Assembly (NCBI GenBank): GCA_963751615.1
Contig: CAVVVG010000005.1
Coordinates: 1,860,001-1,924,000, forward strand
Reading direction: 5' to 3'
DNA from: Palsa-892 sp963751615
GTDB taxonomy: Bacteria; Pseudomonadota; Alphaproteobacteria; Rhizobiales; Xanthobacteraceae
DNA length: 64,000 bases
Part shown: in pieces, positions 18,361 to 26,228 of the stretch
How the letters are laid out: each line of letters begins with the position of its first letter
Position numbering within the stretch: the first letter of the stretch is position 1
Program-made: the position numbers and the translations under genes
The notes under the pieces: generated by a model
Databases searched by the model: none
What the model was told of the DNA's origin: nothing
What the model saw: the letters and a program-made list of their open reading frames with translations, nothing else

Positions 18361-18680
18361 GGCATGCCAGCTTTGTTGTGCGGAGCGAAACGTTCGCTTC
18401 AGCATATCAGTGATCGTGACCTAATCTTCTGTGCAAGCTTAAGGCATATAAGCGAGGCGAACACGCCGCTTGACGTCGGGTTATGATTGCGTTCCACTTT
18501 GCCGGCTATCGAATTTCGGCCGTCTCCAACAAGGCCGCTGCACTACGGCCGTATCGGTAAGGCGCTCCCCGAAAATAGATTGGCGAATGGCGTGCACTCC
18601 GCACTGTCAAGAAGGGATGTTTGTCGTCAATACCACATCGAACCGCGTCACTCTCGAACTCAAGGATGAGGAATACTTTC
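18361..18680. other. Intergenic region containing the cold-shock gene leader
   Basis: 320 bases between the divergent hydrolase and cold-shock genes. Cold-shock mRNAs commonly have long structured leaders, which may be what occupies the right half, but I cannot point to a specific thermosensing element. Confidence 0.35.
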
Positions 18681-18887
18681 ATGTCTACAGGTACCGTAAA
18701 ATGGTTCAACGCCCAAAAAGGGTATGGTTTCATTCAGCCGTCTGATGGCGGAAAGGACGTCTTCGTCCACATTAGCGCTGTCGAGCAAGCAGGGCTTTCG
18801 AACCTCGCTGAAGGTCAGAAGGTTTCCTATGATGTGGTGACGACCGACCGGGGCAAGACGGCAGCGGGCAACCTCAAGGCGATGTAA
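18681..18887 (+). CDS. Cold-shock protein (CspA family)
   Basis: A 68-residue nucleic-acid chaperone. RNP1 is visible as KGYGFIQ and RNP2 as VFVHIS, in the standard OB-fold layout starting MSTGTVKWFNAQ and ending TAAGNLKAM. It binds single-stranded RNA or DNA and melts RNA structure. The ATG at 18681 gives the canonical N-terminus. An upstream in-frame ATG at 18621 would add 20 residues atypical of the family and is rejected. Confidence 0.95.
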   Translation: MSTGTVKWFNAQKGYGFIQPSDGGKDVFVHISAVEQAGLSNLAEGQKVSYDVVTTDRGKTAAGNLKAM

Positions 18888-18970
18888 GTTCGCGCGCACT
18901 TAACATTGAGCAATACAAGGATGCGACGCCAATGTGCCGCGTCCTTCATTTTGGATGTATCTAGGTTGAT

Positions 18971-19047
18971 TGGTCGGAGTGGCAGGATTCGAACCTGCGA
19001 CCCCCTGCTCCCGAAGCAGGTGCGCTACCGGGCTGCGCTACACTCCG
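18971..19047 (-). tRNA. tRNA-Pro (anticodon CGG)
   Basis: On the minus strand the acceptor CGGAGTG pairs with CACTCCG, the anticodon arm is CCTGC-TTCGGGA-GCAGG, and the T arm is GCAGG-TTCGAAT-CCTGC. The terminal ACCA is encoded, giving 77 bases. All stems pair. Confidence 0.97.
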
Positions 19048-19143
19048 GCCGCGGCTGCTTTAGCAGTCGGTCTTGTTGGCTTCAAGCGAAGGAATGTTGC
19101 GGAGGGTGAGCTGAAAGGCTAATCGCTTCACACCACGAAATGT

Positions 19144-19218
19144 TGGGGCGTAGCCAAGTGGTAAGGCAGCGGATTTTGATTCCGCCATTCGGAGGTTCGA
19201 ATCCTCCCGCCCCAGCCA
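19144..19218 (+). tRNA. tRNA-Gln (anticodon TTG)
   Basis: Acceptor TGGGGCG/CGCCCCA, anticodon arm GCGGA-TTTTGAT-TCCGC, T arm GGAGG-TTCGAAT-CCTCC, discriminator G and encoded CCA; 75 bases. Its 3' end and flanking bases are partly duplicated near 49385, see findings. Confidence 0.97.
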
Positions 19219-19340
19219 ACCAGTCCAGTCTCTTCGTCTGCCTTGTTGATGTCGCGAGAATTCGCGCCGTTGCGGGGCTTTTGGTACCCTGTGTGCGATC
19301 TCTGGACTCCCGAATTATTAAATCCGCTGACAATTCTGCC

Positions 19341-19430
19341 GGAAATCTCCGGGTACTTTCGGCGATGTTCCCAAATTTTGGAGACGCAAGTCGGAGACTC
19401 GTTCGATCTTCGACTGCGTGGTCGGGTTAG
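19341..19430 (+). repeat. Dispersed intergenic repeat, copy 1
   Basis: About 90 bases reading GGAAATCTCCGGGTACTTTC, then GGCGATGTTCCCAAATT, then TCGGAGACTCGTTCGATC and CGACTGCGTGGT. The same order of blocks recurs at 37496-37590 and 39841-39912, and in part at 39497-39550. The GGTTCGATC-like core resembles a tRNA T arm. It lies about 120 bases after tRNA-Gln. No protein is encoded. The rest of 19219-19746 shows nothing else I can name. Confidence 0.65.
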
Positions 19431-19746
19431 CATTCTCAATTGGTGCAGGCTTCGAATTATATAACTATGCAAAGGCATCATTTGCCTCTGAAACAATAAC
19501 TTCCTCCGTTGCCACGGCGACATCGATGACTGACTGGGCAATGCAGCTGGAGCGAGCAAGAAAACCAATGCGCGCTTGAGAAGTCCTAGCATCCCGCTAC
19601 GTGACGACGCTGCAGAAGTATTGTCGTGGTGATCGTTGGACGACCGGTCTCCATCTCCTCGCCCAACGACTTGTGTCATGCCCCGGGTCTTGATCCCCGC
19701 AAATCCGACGTCATTGACGTTGTAAGATAGGCTCCATATTCTACCG

Positions 19747-19768
19747 AATAGTACCAAATTGTACTATT
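19747..19768 (+). promoter_or_regulatory. Perfect inverted repeat, candidate operator of the ABC transporter operon
   Basis: AATAGTAC, six-base spacer CAAATT, GTACTATT: two perfectly complementary 8-base arms, centred about 70 bases before the first ATG of the operon. The size and symmetry suit a dimeric MarR or TetR regulator. A MarR gene closes the operon at 25633, so autoregulation through this site is a reasonable inference. Confidence 0.5.
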
Positions 19769-19827
19769 TACCCACAAAGAAACTCGACCGGTAACGGTCA
19801 GACCGAGCAACAGGGAGGAGAAGCTTG

Positions 19828-21060
19828 ATGGGGAAGAATCATATTGCGTCGCTTATGAAGGCGGTGCTTGCAGCGACAACCCTTGGATTTTTTGCAGGTG
19901 GCAGTGCAATTGCCGCCGACGATGTGAAAGTTGGAATCCTTCTGCCGCTCTCCGGGCCGGTAGCGCCGATCGGCCAGAACAATCGCCGCGGGCATGCGCT
20001 GGCGATCGAGGAAGTCAACGCCGCTGGCGGCATCAAATCGATGGGCGGGGCCAAGCTCATCATGATCGACGGAGATACGCAGGGGAACCCGAAGGTCGGC
20101 ATTCAGGAAACCGAGAAGCTCGCCACGCAAGGCGTTTCTGCAATCCTGGGCGCCTATCAGTCAAACGTCACATTCCCAAGCACGCAAATCTCGGAAAAGG
20201 CTGGCGTGCCGTTCATCGATCCGGTTGCCATCGCCGACACCATCACCGAGGGGCGCAACTTCAAATATACATTCAAGGTCGCGCCGAAGGCATCGTGGTA
20301 CGCGCGCGATCAATTGAACTTCATCAAATGGGTCGGTGAAAAAGCGGGAAAGCCGATTAAGAAAATCGTGCTGATGTATGAGGACACGCTCTTCGGTCAG
20401 TCCACATCCAAAGGCCAAGAGCAATCCGCCAAGGAGCTGGGAATCGAAGTGATAGAAAAAATCGCCTACCCGGCTGAAACGCCCGACATGACGCCGACGA
20501 TCTCGCGGGTGAAGCAGCTCGCGCCCGACGCGCTTGTCCTCGTATCTTACATCGCGGACGCGGTGTTGATTACGAAGACGATGAAAGAGCTCGGCGTCGA
20601 CATCCCAATCATGGGAACGTCGGCCGGCCACATCGATCCGGCCTATATCGCCAATCTCGGCCCGTTGGCCGAAAACAGCTTCACGGTCGGCGAATGGAAT
20701 CCGGACCTCAAGAAGGCCGGTGCGGCAAAAATTGCCGAGCGTTTCCAGGCCAAATTCAACGTGGCGATGAACGGGCACGCAGCGGAAACCTACATGTCTA
20801 CGATGGTGCTGATCGATGCATTGGAACGCGCCGGCTCAGCCGATCGAGGCAAGCTTCGCGAGGCACTGTCGAAAACCAATATCTGCGGCGACCGCAATAT
20901 CCTGCCCTATGACTGCATCAAATTCGATGATTCGGGACAGAGTCCCCAGGGTCAATTGGTGATGTTGCAGGTCCAGAAGGGAAAATTCGTCTCTGTATGG
21001 CCGCCCGAAGCCGCGGCTGCGACTCCGGTATTCCCGGTCCCCGGTTGGTCCAAGCGTTGA
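19828..21060 (+). CDS. livK: Branched-chain-amino-acid-type ABC transporter substrate-binding protein
   Basis: Periplasmic receptor of the HAAT family. Signal peptide MGKNHIASLMKAVLAATTLGFFAGGSAIA, then the Peripla_BP_6 start VKVGILLPLSGPVAPIGQNNRRGHALAIEEVNAAGGI. Further typical stretches are AILGAYQSNVTFPSTQISEKAGVPFIDP and LVLVSYIADAVLITKTMKELG. The ATG at 19828 has GGGAGGAG 8 bases upstream. First gene of a run of five transporter genes, separated from the permease gene by a hairpin. The ligand is unknown; with a hydrolase and a MarR gene in the same operon, a small amide, ester or aromatic compound is as likely as an amino acid. Confidence 0.9.
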   Translation: MGKNHIASLMKAVLAATTLGFFAGGSAIAADDVKVGILLPLSGPVAPIGQNNRRGHALAIEEVNAAGGIKSMGGAKLIMIDGDTQGNPKVGIQETEKLATQGVSAILGAYQSNVTFPSTQISEKAGVPFIDPVAIADTITEGRNFKYTFKVAPKASWYARDQLNFIKWVGEKAGKPIKKIVLMYEDTLFGQSTSKGQEQSAKELGIEVIEKIAYPAETPDMTPTISRVKQLAPDALVLVSYIADAVLITKTMKELGVDIPIMGTSAGHIDPAYIANLGPLAENSFTVGEWNPDLKKAGAAKIAERFQAKFNVAMNGHAAETYMSTMVLIDALERAGSADRGKLREALSKTNICGDRNILPYDCIKFDDSGQSPQGQLVMLQVQKGKFVSVWPPEAAAATPVFPVPGWSKR

Positions 21061-21077
21061 TTGGAGATGCGGAGTAG

Positions 21078-21109
21078 AACGGCGCGTCAGTGAAAGCTGG
21101 CGCGCCGTT
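21078..21109 (+). promoter_or_regulatory. Intercistronic hairpin between binding-protein and permease genes
   Basis: AACGGCGCG and CGCGCCGTT form a perfect 9-bp stem around a 14-base loop. There is no T tract after it (TAGCAATAAAT). This suits a 3'-end stabiliser or partial terminator that keeps binding-protein mRNA in excess over the permeases. Confidence 0.55.
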
Positions 21110-21157
21110 TAGCAATAAATGATATTCACGGCCTTGCCCGGCTGACGGAGCCTCTCT

Positions 21158-22033
21158 GTGAATTCAATTGTCCTATCGCAAACGATAGTCAGCGGCCTTC
21201 TGCTCGGCGGCATCTTCGCGCTCGTCGCGGTCGGACTCACGCTGATCTTCGGGGTGATGAAGATTCTCAATTTCGCCCACGGCGACTTTTTGATGCTGGG
21301 CATGTACTTTGCGTTTTTCCTTTCAGTGATGTTCGGCATTGATCCCTATGTCTCAGCGGTTGCTGCGATTCCATTGTTTTTCGGACTAGGCTGGCTGGTT
21401 CAATCTTATCTGATCCGCCCGGTTCTCAAGGCGCCGGAGAACATCCAGATACTTCTGACAGTCGGCCTGTCGTTGTTCCTACAGAACCTCGCATTGTTCC
21501 TGTTCAGCCCGGATTTTCAAAGTCTCCGCGTCTCCTATGGCGGCGACACGATGTCAATCATGGGCGTATCAATTAGTTACGTCCGTCTGATCGCCAGCAT
21601 TGTTGCGGTTGCCGCAAGTCTTGCGCTCTACGTCTTCCTCGGGCGAACGGATATCGGGAAGGCGCTCCGAGCCTGCGCCGAGGAACGCCTGGGTTCCATG
21701 GCGGTCGGTATCAACGTCGATCGCATGTACAACATCGCTTTCGGTCTCGGCATCGCCTGCGTCGCGCTCGCCGGCATCCTGATGACGCCGTTTTTCTACA
21801 TTGCGCCGCAAGTCGGCCTTCCATTCACGCTGACGGCGTTTGTCGTGGCCGTGCTCGGCGGCCTCGGCAGCCTGCCCGGCGCGCTGATCGGCGGGTTGAT
21901 CATAGGACTGATCGAAAGCCTCGGCGAGATTCTATTGCCATCACCATCGATGAAGCAGATGGCGACTTTCGCCGTGTTCCTGGTGATCCTCCTGTTCCGG
22001 CCGCAAGGGCTGTTCGGCAACAAGCTCGCATAA
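21158..22033 (+). CDS. livH: ABC transporter permease, LivH type
   Basis: 291-residue inner-membrane permease with about eight hydrophobic segments. Family signatures are SGLLLGGIFALVAVGLTLIFGVMKILNFAHGDFLMLG at the N-terminus, GKALRACAEERLGSMAVGIN (the ATPase-coupling loop), and VVAVLGGLGSLPGALIGGLIIGL near the end. The start is a GTG at 21158, with GGAG about 10 bases upstream. Second gene of the operon; livM follows after 13 bases. Confidence 0.93.
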   Translation: MNSIVLSQTIVSGLLLGGIFALVAVGLTLIFGVMKILNFAHGDFLMLGMYFAFFLSVMFGIDPYVSAVAAIPLFFGLGWLVQSYLIRPVLKAPENIQILLTVGLSLFLQNLALFLFSPDFQSLRVSYGGDTMSIMGVSISYVRLIASIVAVAASLALYVFLGRTDIGKALRACAEERLGSMAVGINVDRMYNIAFGLGIACVALAGILMTPFFYIAPQVGLPFTLTAFVVAVLGGLGSLPGALIGGLIIGLIESLGEILLPSPSMKQMATFAVFLVILLFRPQGLFGNKLA

Positions 22034-22046
22034 GGAACGAACTCTT

Positions 22047-23123
22047 ATGCGCCGCGTTGTTATTTTTTTTCTATTTATCTTTCTTTTGCTGCTGCCAAGT
22101 TTTTCGAGTAGCGGAAGCGTAGCGACAATCATGCCGGGCGGCCTGAGCGGCTCCGCGCTGCTGAACGTATTCTTGTTGATTTTCCTCTTCGGCTACCTCG
22201 CGCAAAGCTGGAACATTCTTGGCGGCTTTGCCGGCCAACTCTCGCTTGGTCATGCGGCATTTTTCGGGATCGGAGCGTACGCTTCGACTGTGCTGTTTGT
22301 TCAATTTGGCGTGTCGCCATGGATTGGAATGATTGTCGGCATGGCGGCCGCAGGCGCGTTCGGCCTGTTCGTCGGCTTCGTCAGTTTTCATTATCGTCTT
22401 GCAGGACCTTTTTTCACCCTCGCCACGATCGCCTTCGCGGAGCTTGTTCGACTGAGTGCGCTGCACCTGAAATTCACCGGCGGATCGATGGGCATACTCA
22501 TCCCGCTCCAAGGCGATAGTCTTTGGCAGTTTCAATTTTCCGGAAAAGCCCCGTATTACTACATCTCACTTGCGATGCTCGTTGGCGTGACCACGTTCAT
22601 TTGGTGGCTCGCACGATCTCGGATTGGCTATTATCTTCACGCCATTCGCCAGGACGAAGACGCCGCCGAGGCCATCGGTATCGACACGCGGCGATATAAG
22701 CTGATTGCGGTAACACTGAGCGCAGCGTTGACGGGCGCGGGCGGTACGTTCTATGCGCAATATACTCAATACATCGCTCCGGACGACATCCTCACCGTCG
22801 GCCTATCGGTCGAGATTATTCTTCGCGCTATCATTGGCGGGTCGACGACGGTGTTCGGCCCCGTCGTCGGATCGTTCATCTTGACTCCCGTCGCCGAAGC
22901 AACGCGCGTGCTGTTTCCCGGAGCGGGCTCCGGCGCGGCCGTGGTTCAGCTCTTTGCATCCGATGCGACACTGGGTGAGAAACTCAGAGGATATGTTTCG
23001 TTCCTCGCTGCCGGCGGCGGTGGTGGCGGCGCATTGATGCTCTACGGACTCATTCTGGTCTTTACTTGTCTCGCAATGCCCAGCGGCGCGGTTCCCTGGT
23101 TCCGCAGAAGAATAGGACGATGA
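22047..23123 (+). CDS. livM: ABC transporter permease, LivM type
   Basis: 358-residue partner permease. After a hydrophobic N-terminus (VVIFFLFIFLLLLPSF) come the LivM signatures LAQSWNILGGFAGQLSLGHAAFFGIGAY, SRIGYYLHAIRQDEDAAEAIGID (coupling loop), and LRAIIGGSTTVFGPVVGSF. An extra Gly-rich stretch AAGGGGGGALMLYG lies near the C-terminus. Its stop overlaps the start of livG in an ATGA arrangement, indicating translational coupling. Confidence 0.93.
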   Translation: MRRVVIFFLFIFLLLLPSFSSSGSVATIMPGGLSGSALLNVFLLIFLFGYLAQSWNILGGFAGQLSLGHAAFFGIGAYASTVLFVQFGVSPWIGMIVGMAAAGAFGLFVGFVSFHYRLAGPFFTLATIAFAELVRLSALHLKFTGGSMGILIPLQGDSLWQFQFSGKAPYYYISLAMLVGVTTFIWWLARSRIGYYLHAIRQDEDAAEAIGIDTRRYKLIAVTLSAALTGAGGTFYAQYTQYIAPDDILTVGLSVEIILRAIIGGSTTVFGPVVGSFILTPVAEATRVLFPGAGSGAAVVQLFASDATLGEKLRGYVSFLAAGGGGGGALMLYGLILVFTCLAMPSGAVPWFRRRIGR

Positions 23124-23848
23124 CAAAGCGGCTTCTTGAAGCATCCGGTGTCAGCGTGCGTTTTGGCGGGCTGGTCGCCGTCGATGCCGTCAACTTCCAC
23201 GTCGAGGAAGGCGAAATTGTCGGCCTCATTGGTCCGAATGGGGCTGGAAAAACAACGTTCTTCAATGCCGTCTCGGGCTTTCGCCAGCCAAACGAGGGAG
23301 CCATCCTGTTCAAGGGGACTAACATTGTAGGCCTGAAGCCTCACAAAATCAGCCGAATGGGCATGAGCCGCACGTTTCAAATCGTAAAGCCGTTTCCCGA
23401 GATGAGCGTCCTCGACAATGTCATGATGGGCGCCTTCAGCGCGCACAAGGCCGCCAAGGATGCGCGCCTTGCGGCAATGAAAGCGCTCGAACTCGTGAAA
23501 TTTTCCGACTGGGCTAACCGCCGAGCTGGCGATATTCCCATGGCAGGTCGCAAGCGGCTGGAAGTGGCCAAGGTCATGGCCTGCGAACCGGAACTGATTT
23601 TGCTCGACGAGGTCATGGCCGGGCTCACCCCGTCCGAACACAACGAGATGATCGATACGGTGAGAACTATCCGGACGTCCGGCGTTACGGTCGTGATTAT
23701 CGAGCATGTCATGCCCGTGATCATGAGCCTTTGCGATCGCATTTACGTACTGCACCACGGCGAACTGATTTGCGAGGGACCGCCCAACAAAGTTGCGCGC
23801 GATCCCGAAGTGGTGCGCGCCTATCTGGGCGAGGAGTTTGCGCTATGA
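23120..23848 (+). CDS. livG: ABC transporter ATP-binding protein, LivG type
   Basis: 242-residue ATPase. Walker A is GPNGAGKTT near residue 39. The signature region reads AGDIPMAGRKRLEVAKVMA and lacks the usual LSGGQ but is normal for LivG. Walker B is ILLDEVMAGL, and the H-loop is IIEHVM. The family C-terminal tail (GPPNKVARDPEVVRAYLGEEF) is present. The ATG at 23120 overlaps the livM stop and its own stop overlaps the livF start, so the block is tightly coupled. Confidence 0.94.
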   Translation: MTKRLLEASGVSVRFGGLVAVDAVNFHVEEGEIVGLIGPNGAGKTTFFNAVSGFRQPNEGAILFKGTNIVGLKPHKISRMGMSRTFQIVKPFPEMSVLDNVMMGAFSAHKAAKDARLAAMKALELVKFSDWANRRAGDIPMAGRKRLEVAKVMACEPELILLDEVMAGLTPSEHNEMIDTVRTIRTSGVTVVIIEHVMPVIMSLCDRIYVLHHGELICEGPPNKVARDPEVVRAYLGEEFAL

Positions 23849-24558
23849 GCGCCATCCTGGAGATCCGCTCGCTCAGCGCCGGTTACGATCAGGTTCCGGT
23901 CATCAGGGATATCGACATCATAGTCGAGGAAGGAGCCATCGCAACGATCGTCGGTGCGAACGGCGCAGGGAAAACCACGACCATGCGCGCAATTTCAGGT
24001 GTGCTGCGGCCGGTCGAGGGAGAGATCCTCTTCGCCGGCAAAGCGATCCACAATCTGCAGGCGCACGAAATCGTTGCACAAGGCCTGGTCATGGTGCCGG
24101 AGGGTAGGCGCTTATTTTCGTCGCTGACCGTCATGGAAAATTTAGAACTTGGCGCGTTTCAGCCTCACTGCAAACGGAAACGAAGCGACAGCCTTGATCA
24201 TGTGTTCGATATTTTTCCGCAGCTTCGAGGACACGAAAGTCAAAAAGCCGGAACCCTGTCGGGCGGCGAACAGCAAATGGTTGCAATTGGACGCGCGCTG
24301 ATGAGCTTACCGAAAGTGCTCATGCTCGACGAACCTTCGCTCGGTCTTGCCCCAGTCATCGTCCGCACCCTCTTCGACATCGTCACGGAAATCAATGCGA
24401 CCGGAACAACGGTTCTATTGGTCGAGCAAAACGTCAAGCATGCGTTGTCGATTTCATCTCAGGCCTGGGTCCTTGAAAATGGTGCAATCGCGCTGCGCGG
24501 AACGGGCCCTGAGCTTCTGAAGGACGACAACACGCGACGAGCGTATTTAGGAATGTAG
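23845..24558 (+). CDS. livF: ABC transporter ATP-binding protein, LivF type
   Basis: 237-residue second ATPase. Walker A GANGAGKTTTMRAISG, signature LSGGEQQMVAIGRALM, Walker B VLMLDEPSLGLAP, H-loop LLVEQNVKHAL. The segment VPEGRRLFSSLTVMENL is typical of LivF. The ATG at 23845 overlaps the livG stop (ATGA). It heterodimerises with LivG to drive the permease pair. Confidence 0.94.
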   Translation: MSAILEIRSLSAGYDQVPVIRDIDIIVEEGAIATIVGANGAGKTTTMRAISGVLRPVEGEILFAGKAIHNLQAHEIVAQGLVMVPEGRRLFSSLTVMENLELGAFQPHCKRKRSDSLDHVFDIFPQLRGHESQKAGTLSGGEQQMVAIGRALMSLPKVLMLDEPSLGLAPVIVRTLFDIVTEINATGTTVLLVEQNVKHALSISSQAWVLENGAIALRGTGPELLKDDNTRRAYLGM

Positions 24559-24600
24559 GGCGGCAGCTCTTTAAAACAGGATTTAAATGAGGACAGAATC

Positions 24601-25608
24601 TTGAAAACGCGGCGTCAAGAGATTTCGAACGCAGTGACGCGCGTTCATCGTGTTCGTGCTCCCGATGCGGACGACATTTCGCTTGGCATTCTAGAAAGGA
24701 GATACGAGCGAATGGATCCGCATTTGCCGCCGGCCCTCTTGATCCATGGGGCTACGTATGGAGCAAGCCTTTTTGACCTACCCATGCCTAGTTATTCCTT
24801 GATGTCGGAACTCTCCCACTTTGGCCGCGTCGTTTATGCACTCGATATTCGCGGGTACGGAAATTCGCTGAATGGGAGGATCATGGACTCGCCACCGAAG
24901 ACGTATCCGCCATTCGCCCGACTTAGCGATGCGGTTAAGGATATTGGCGCTGCGGTCGCATTCATTCTTGAACGGGAGCGCGCAAGCATCCTTGACCTTA
25001 TCGGGTTCTCGTGGGGAACGGTAACCGCCGCATGCTATGCGGGCAAGAACCCGAATTTGATCGGCCGTCTTGCGCTCTATGCTCCACTTTTTGGCGACAT
25101 CAATGCCGACTGGCTCGATCGGATCGCCGATCCAGGAGACAAGAATCGCATTGATCCGAAAATTGGCGCCTATCGTCTGATTACTCTGGCAGATCTGACG
25201 CAGCGCTGGAACAGCGATCTTCCAACCGATAATCCCAGTCTCTTCCGCGACCACGGGGTACCGGAGATGATATTTGAAACCCTGGCGGCGCTCGATCCTC
25301 ACGCTCGATCGCGCGTGCCCGCCGCCTTCCGGTCGCCAACCGGAGCTCTCGTCGACTTGGTCAGTGTCTTCAACGGCCGGCCGCTTTACGACCCCCGTAA
25401 ACTCACCATGCCGACTCTGCTCGTTCGTGGCGCTGACGATACGACCGCGACGGAGGCCGATGCTCGCAAACTCTTATCCGCTATCGCGTCGCCGGAAAAG
25501 GAATACCGCGTCATCGCGCCTGGTTCGCATTTTTTATGCGTGGAAAAAAATCGCGTGAAATTGTACCAACAACTGGACGAGTTTCTTGATTCCGGCAACA
25601 AGTCATGA
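24601..25608 (+). CDS. Alpha/beta hydrolase
   Basis: 335 residues. Nucleophile elbow GFSWGT puts the catalytic Ser near residue 137. The oxyanion region is LLIHGATYG near residue 46, an acid follows in LVRGADDTT, and the likely catalytic His is in APGSHFLCVEK near the C-terminus. No signal peptide, so cytoplasmic. The start is a TTG at 24601 with GAGGA about 8 bases upstream. It lies 42 bases after livF and before the MarR gene, so I infer it cleaves the compound the transporter imports, or a derivative. The exact reaction cannot be read from sequence. Confidence 0.85.
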   Translation: MKTRRQEISNAVTRVHRVRAPDADDISLGILERRYERMDPHLPPALLIHGATYGASLFDLPMPSYSLMSELSHFGRVVYALDIRGYGNSLNGRIMDSPPKTYPPFARLSDAVKDIGAAVAFILERERASILDLIGFSWGTVTAACYAGKNPNLIGRLALYAPLFGDINADWLDRIADPGDKNRIDPKIGAYRLITLADLTQRWNSDLPTDNPSLFRDHGVPEMIFETLAALDPHARSRVPAAFRSPTGALVDLVSVFNGRPLYDPRKLTMPTLLVRGADDTTATEADARKLLSAIASPEKEYRVIAPGSHFLCVEKNRVKLYQQLDEFLDSGNKS

Positions 25609-25632
25609 GTCGATGCAAGGCAGGATGAGCCT

Positions 25633-26169
25633 ATGAGCAATTTTGCTTTTGCGGAATCCAATGACCGGCACACAGTCCGGCAGCCGGACAACGATTTCGT
25701 ACGTCAGCTGGTTCTGGCCGCGATTCTTAGGAACAATCCGATACCGATCGCATATCGGCTAAATTATGTGGCAAATTTCTACGTTGGGCCGTTGATCAAA
25801 AGAATTGAAAAAAAATACAAAATGACCCGACCCGAGTGGATCGTGCTGTTTTGTCTCAATCAGCGGCCCGGGCTCAATGCTCAGCAAATCAGTACCGTTA
25901 CTGGTCGCCCAAAAACAAGCATCTCCACCGCCGTCCGGCAATTGCAGAGAAAAAAGCTGATACTCCGACGGACCGACGTGAAGGACGGCCGGCGCCAGGT
26001 GCTGCGGGTAACGGCTGCCGGCGAAAAAATCTATAAAGCAATTCTGAGTAGCTTCGTCGCGCGGGAAACTGATATGTTGGTTTGTCTCGACCGAAACGAG
26101 CGCCGCGCATTTATCGAATTGCTGGATAAGATGATCAAACACAGCGCGAACTGGGCAAAGCCATATTAG
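25633..26169 (+). CDS. MarR-family transcriptional regulator
   Basis: 178 residues with a winged helix-turn-helix near residues 65-130: WIVLFCLNQRPGLNAQQISTVTGRPKTSISTAVRQLQRKKLILRR, then the wing TDVKDGRRQVLRVTAAGEK. Flanking helices would form the dimer interface. Family members usually repress nearby genes and release DNA when they bind an aromatic ligand or CoA ester. It ends the transporter-hydrolase operon, 24 bases after the hydrolase, and is the obvious candidate to bind the inverted repeat at 19747-19768. Confidence 0.88.
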   Translation: MSNFAFAESNDRHTVRQPDNDFVRQLVLAAILRNNPIPIAYRLNYVANFYVGPLIKRIEKKYKMTRPEWIVLFCLNQRPGLNAQQISTVTGRPKTSISTAVRQLQRKKLILRRTDVKDGRRQVLRVTAAGEKIYKAILSSFVARETDMLVCLDRNERRAFIELLDKMIKHSANWAKPY

Positions 26170-26228
26170 GCAGGTTGCCATTATACTTTTCCCGCTCCCT
26201 TCAGCTTTTGGCTCAGTTAAGGACCGTT

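Noticed and set aside
19128..19757. 209-residue minus-strand open frame over tRNA-Gln and the repeat
   Set aside because: It overlaps a tRNA and a dispersed repeat and reads as translated repeat sequence.
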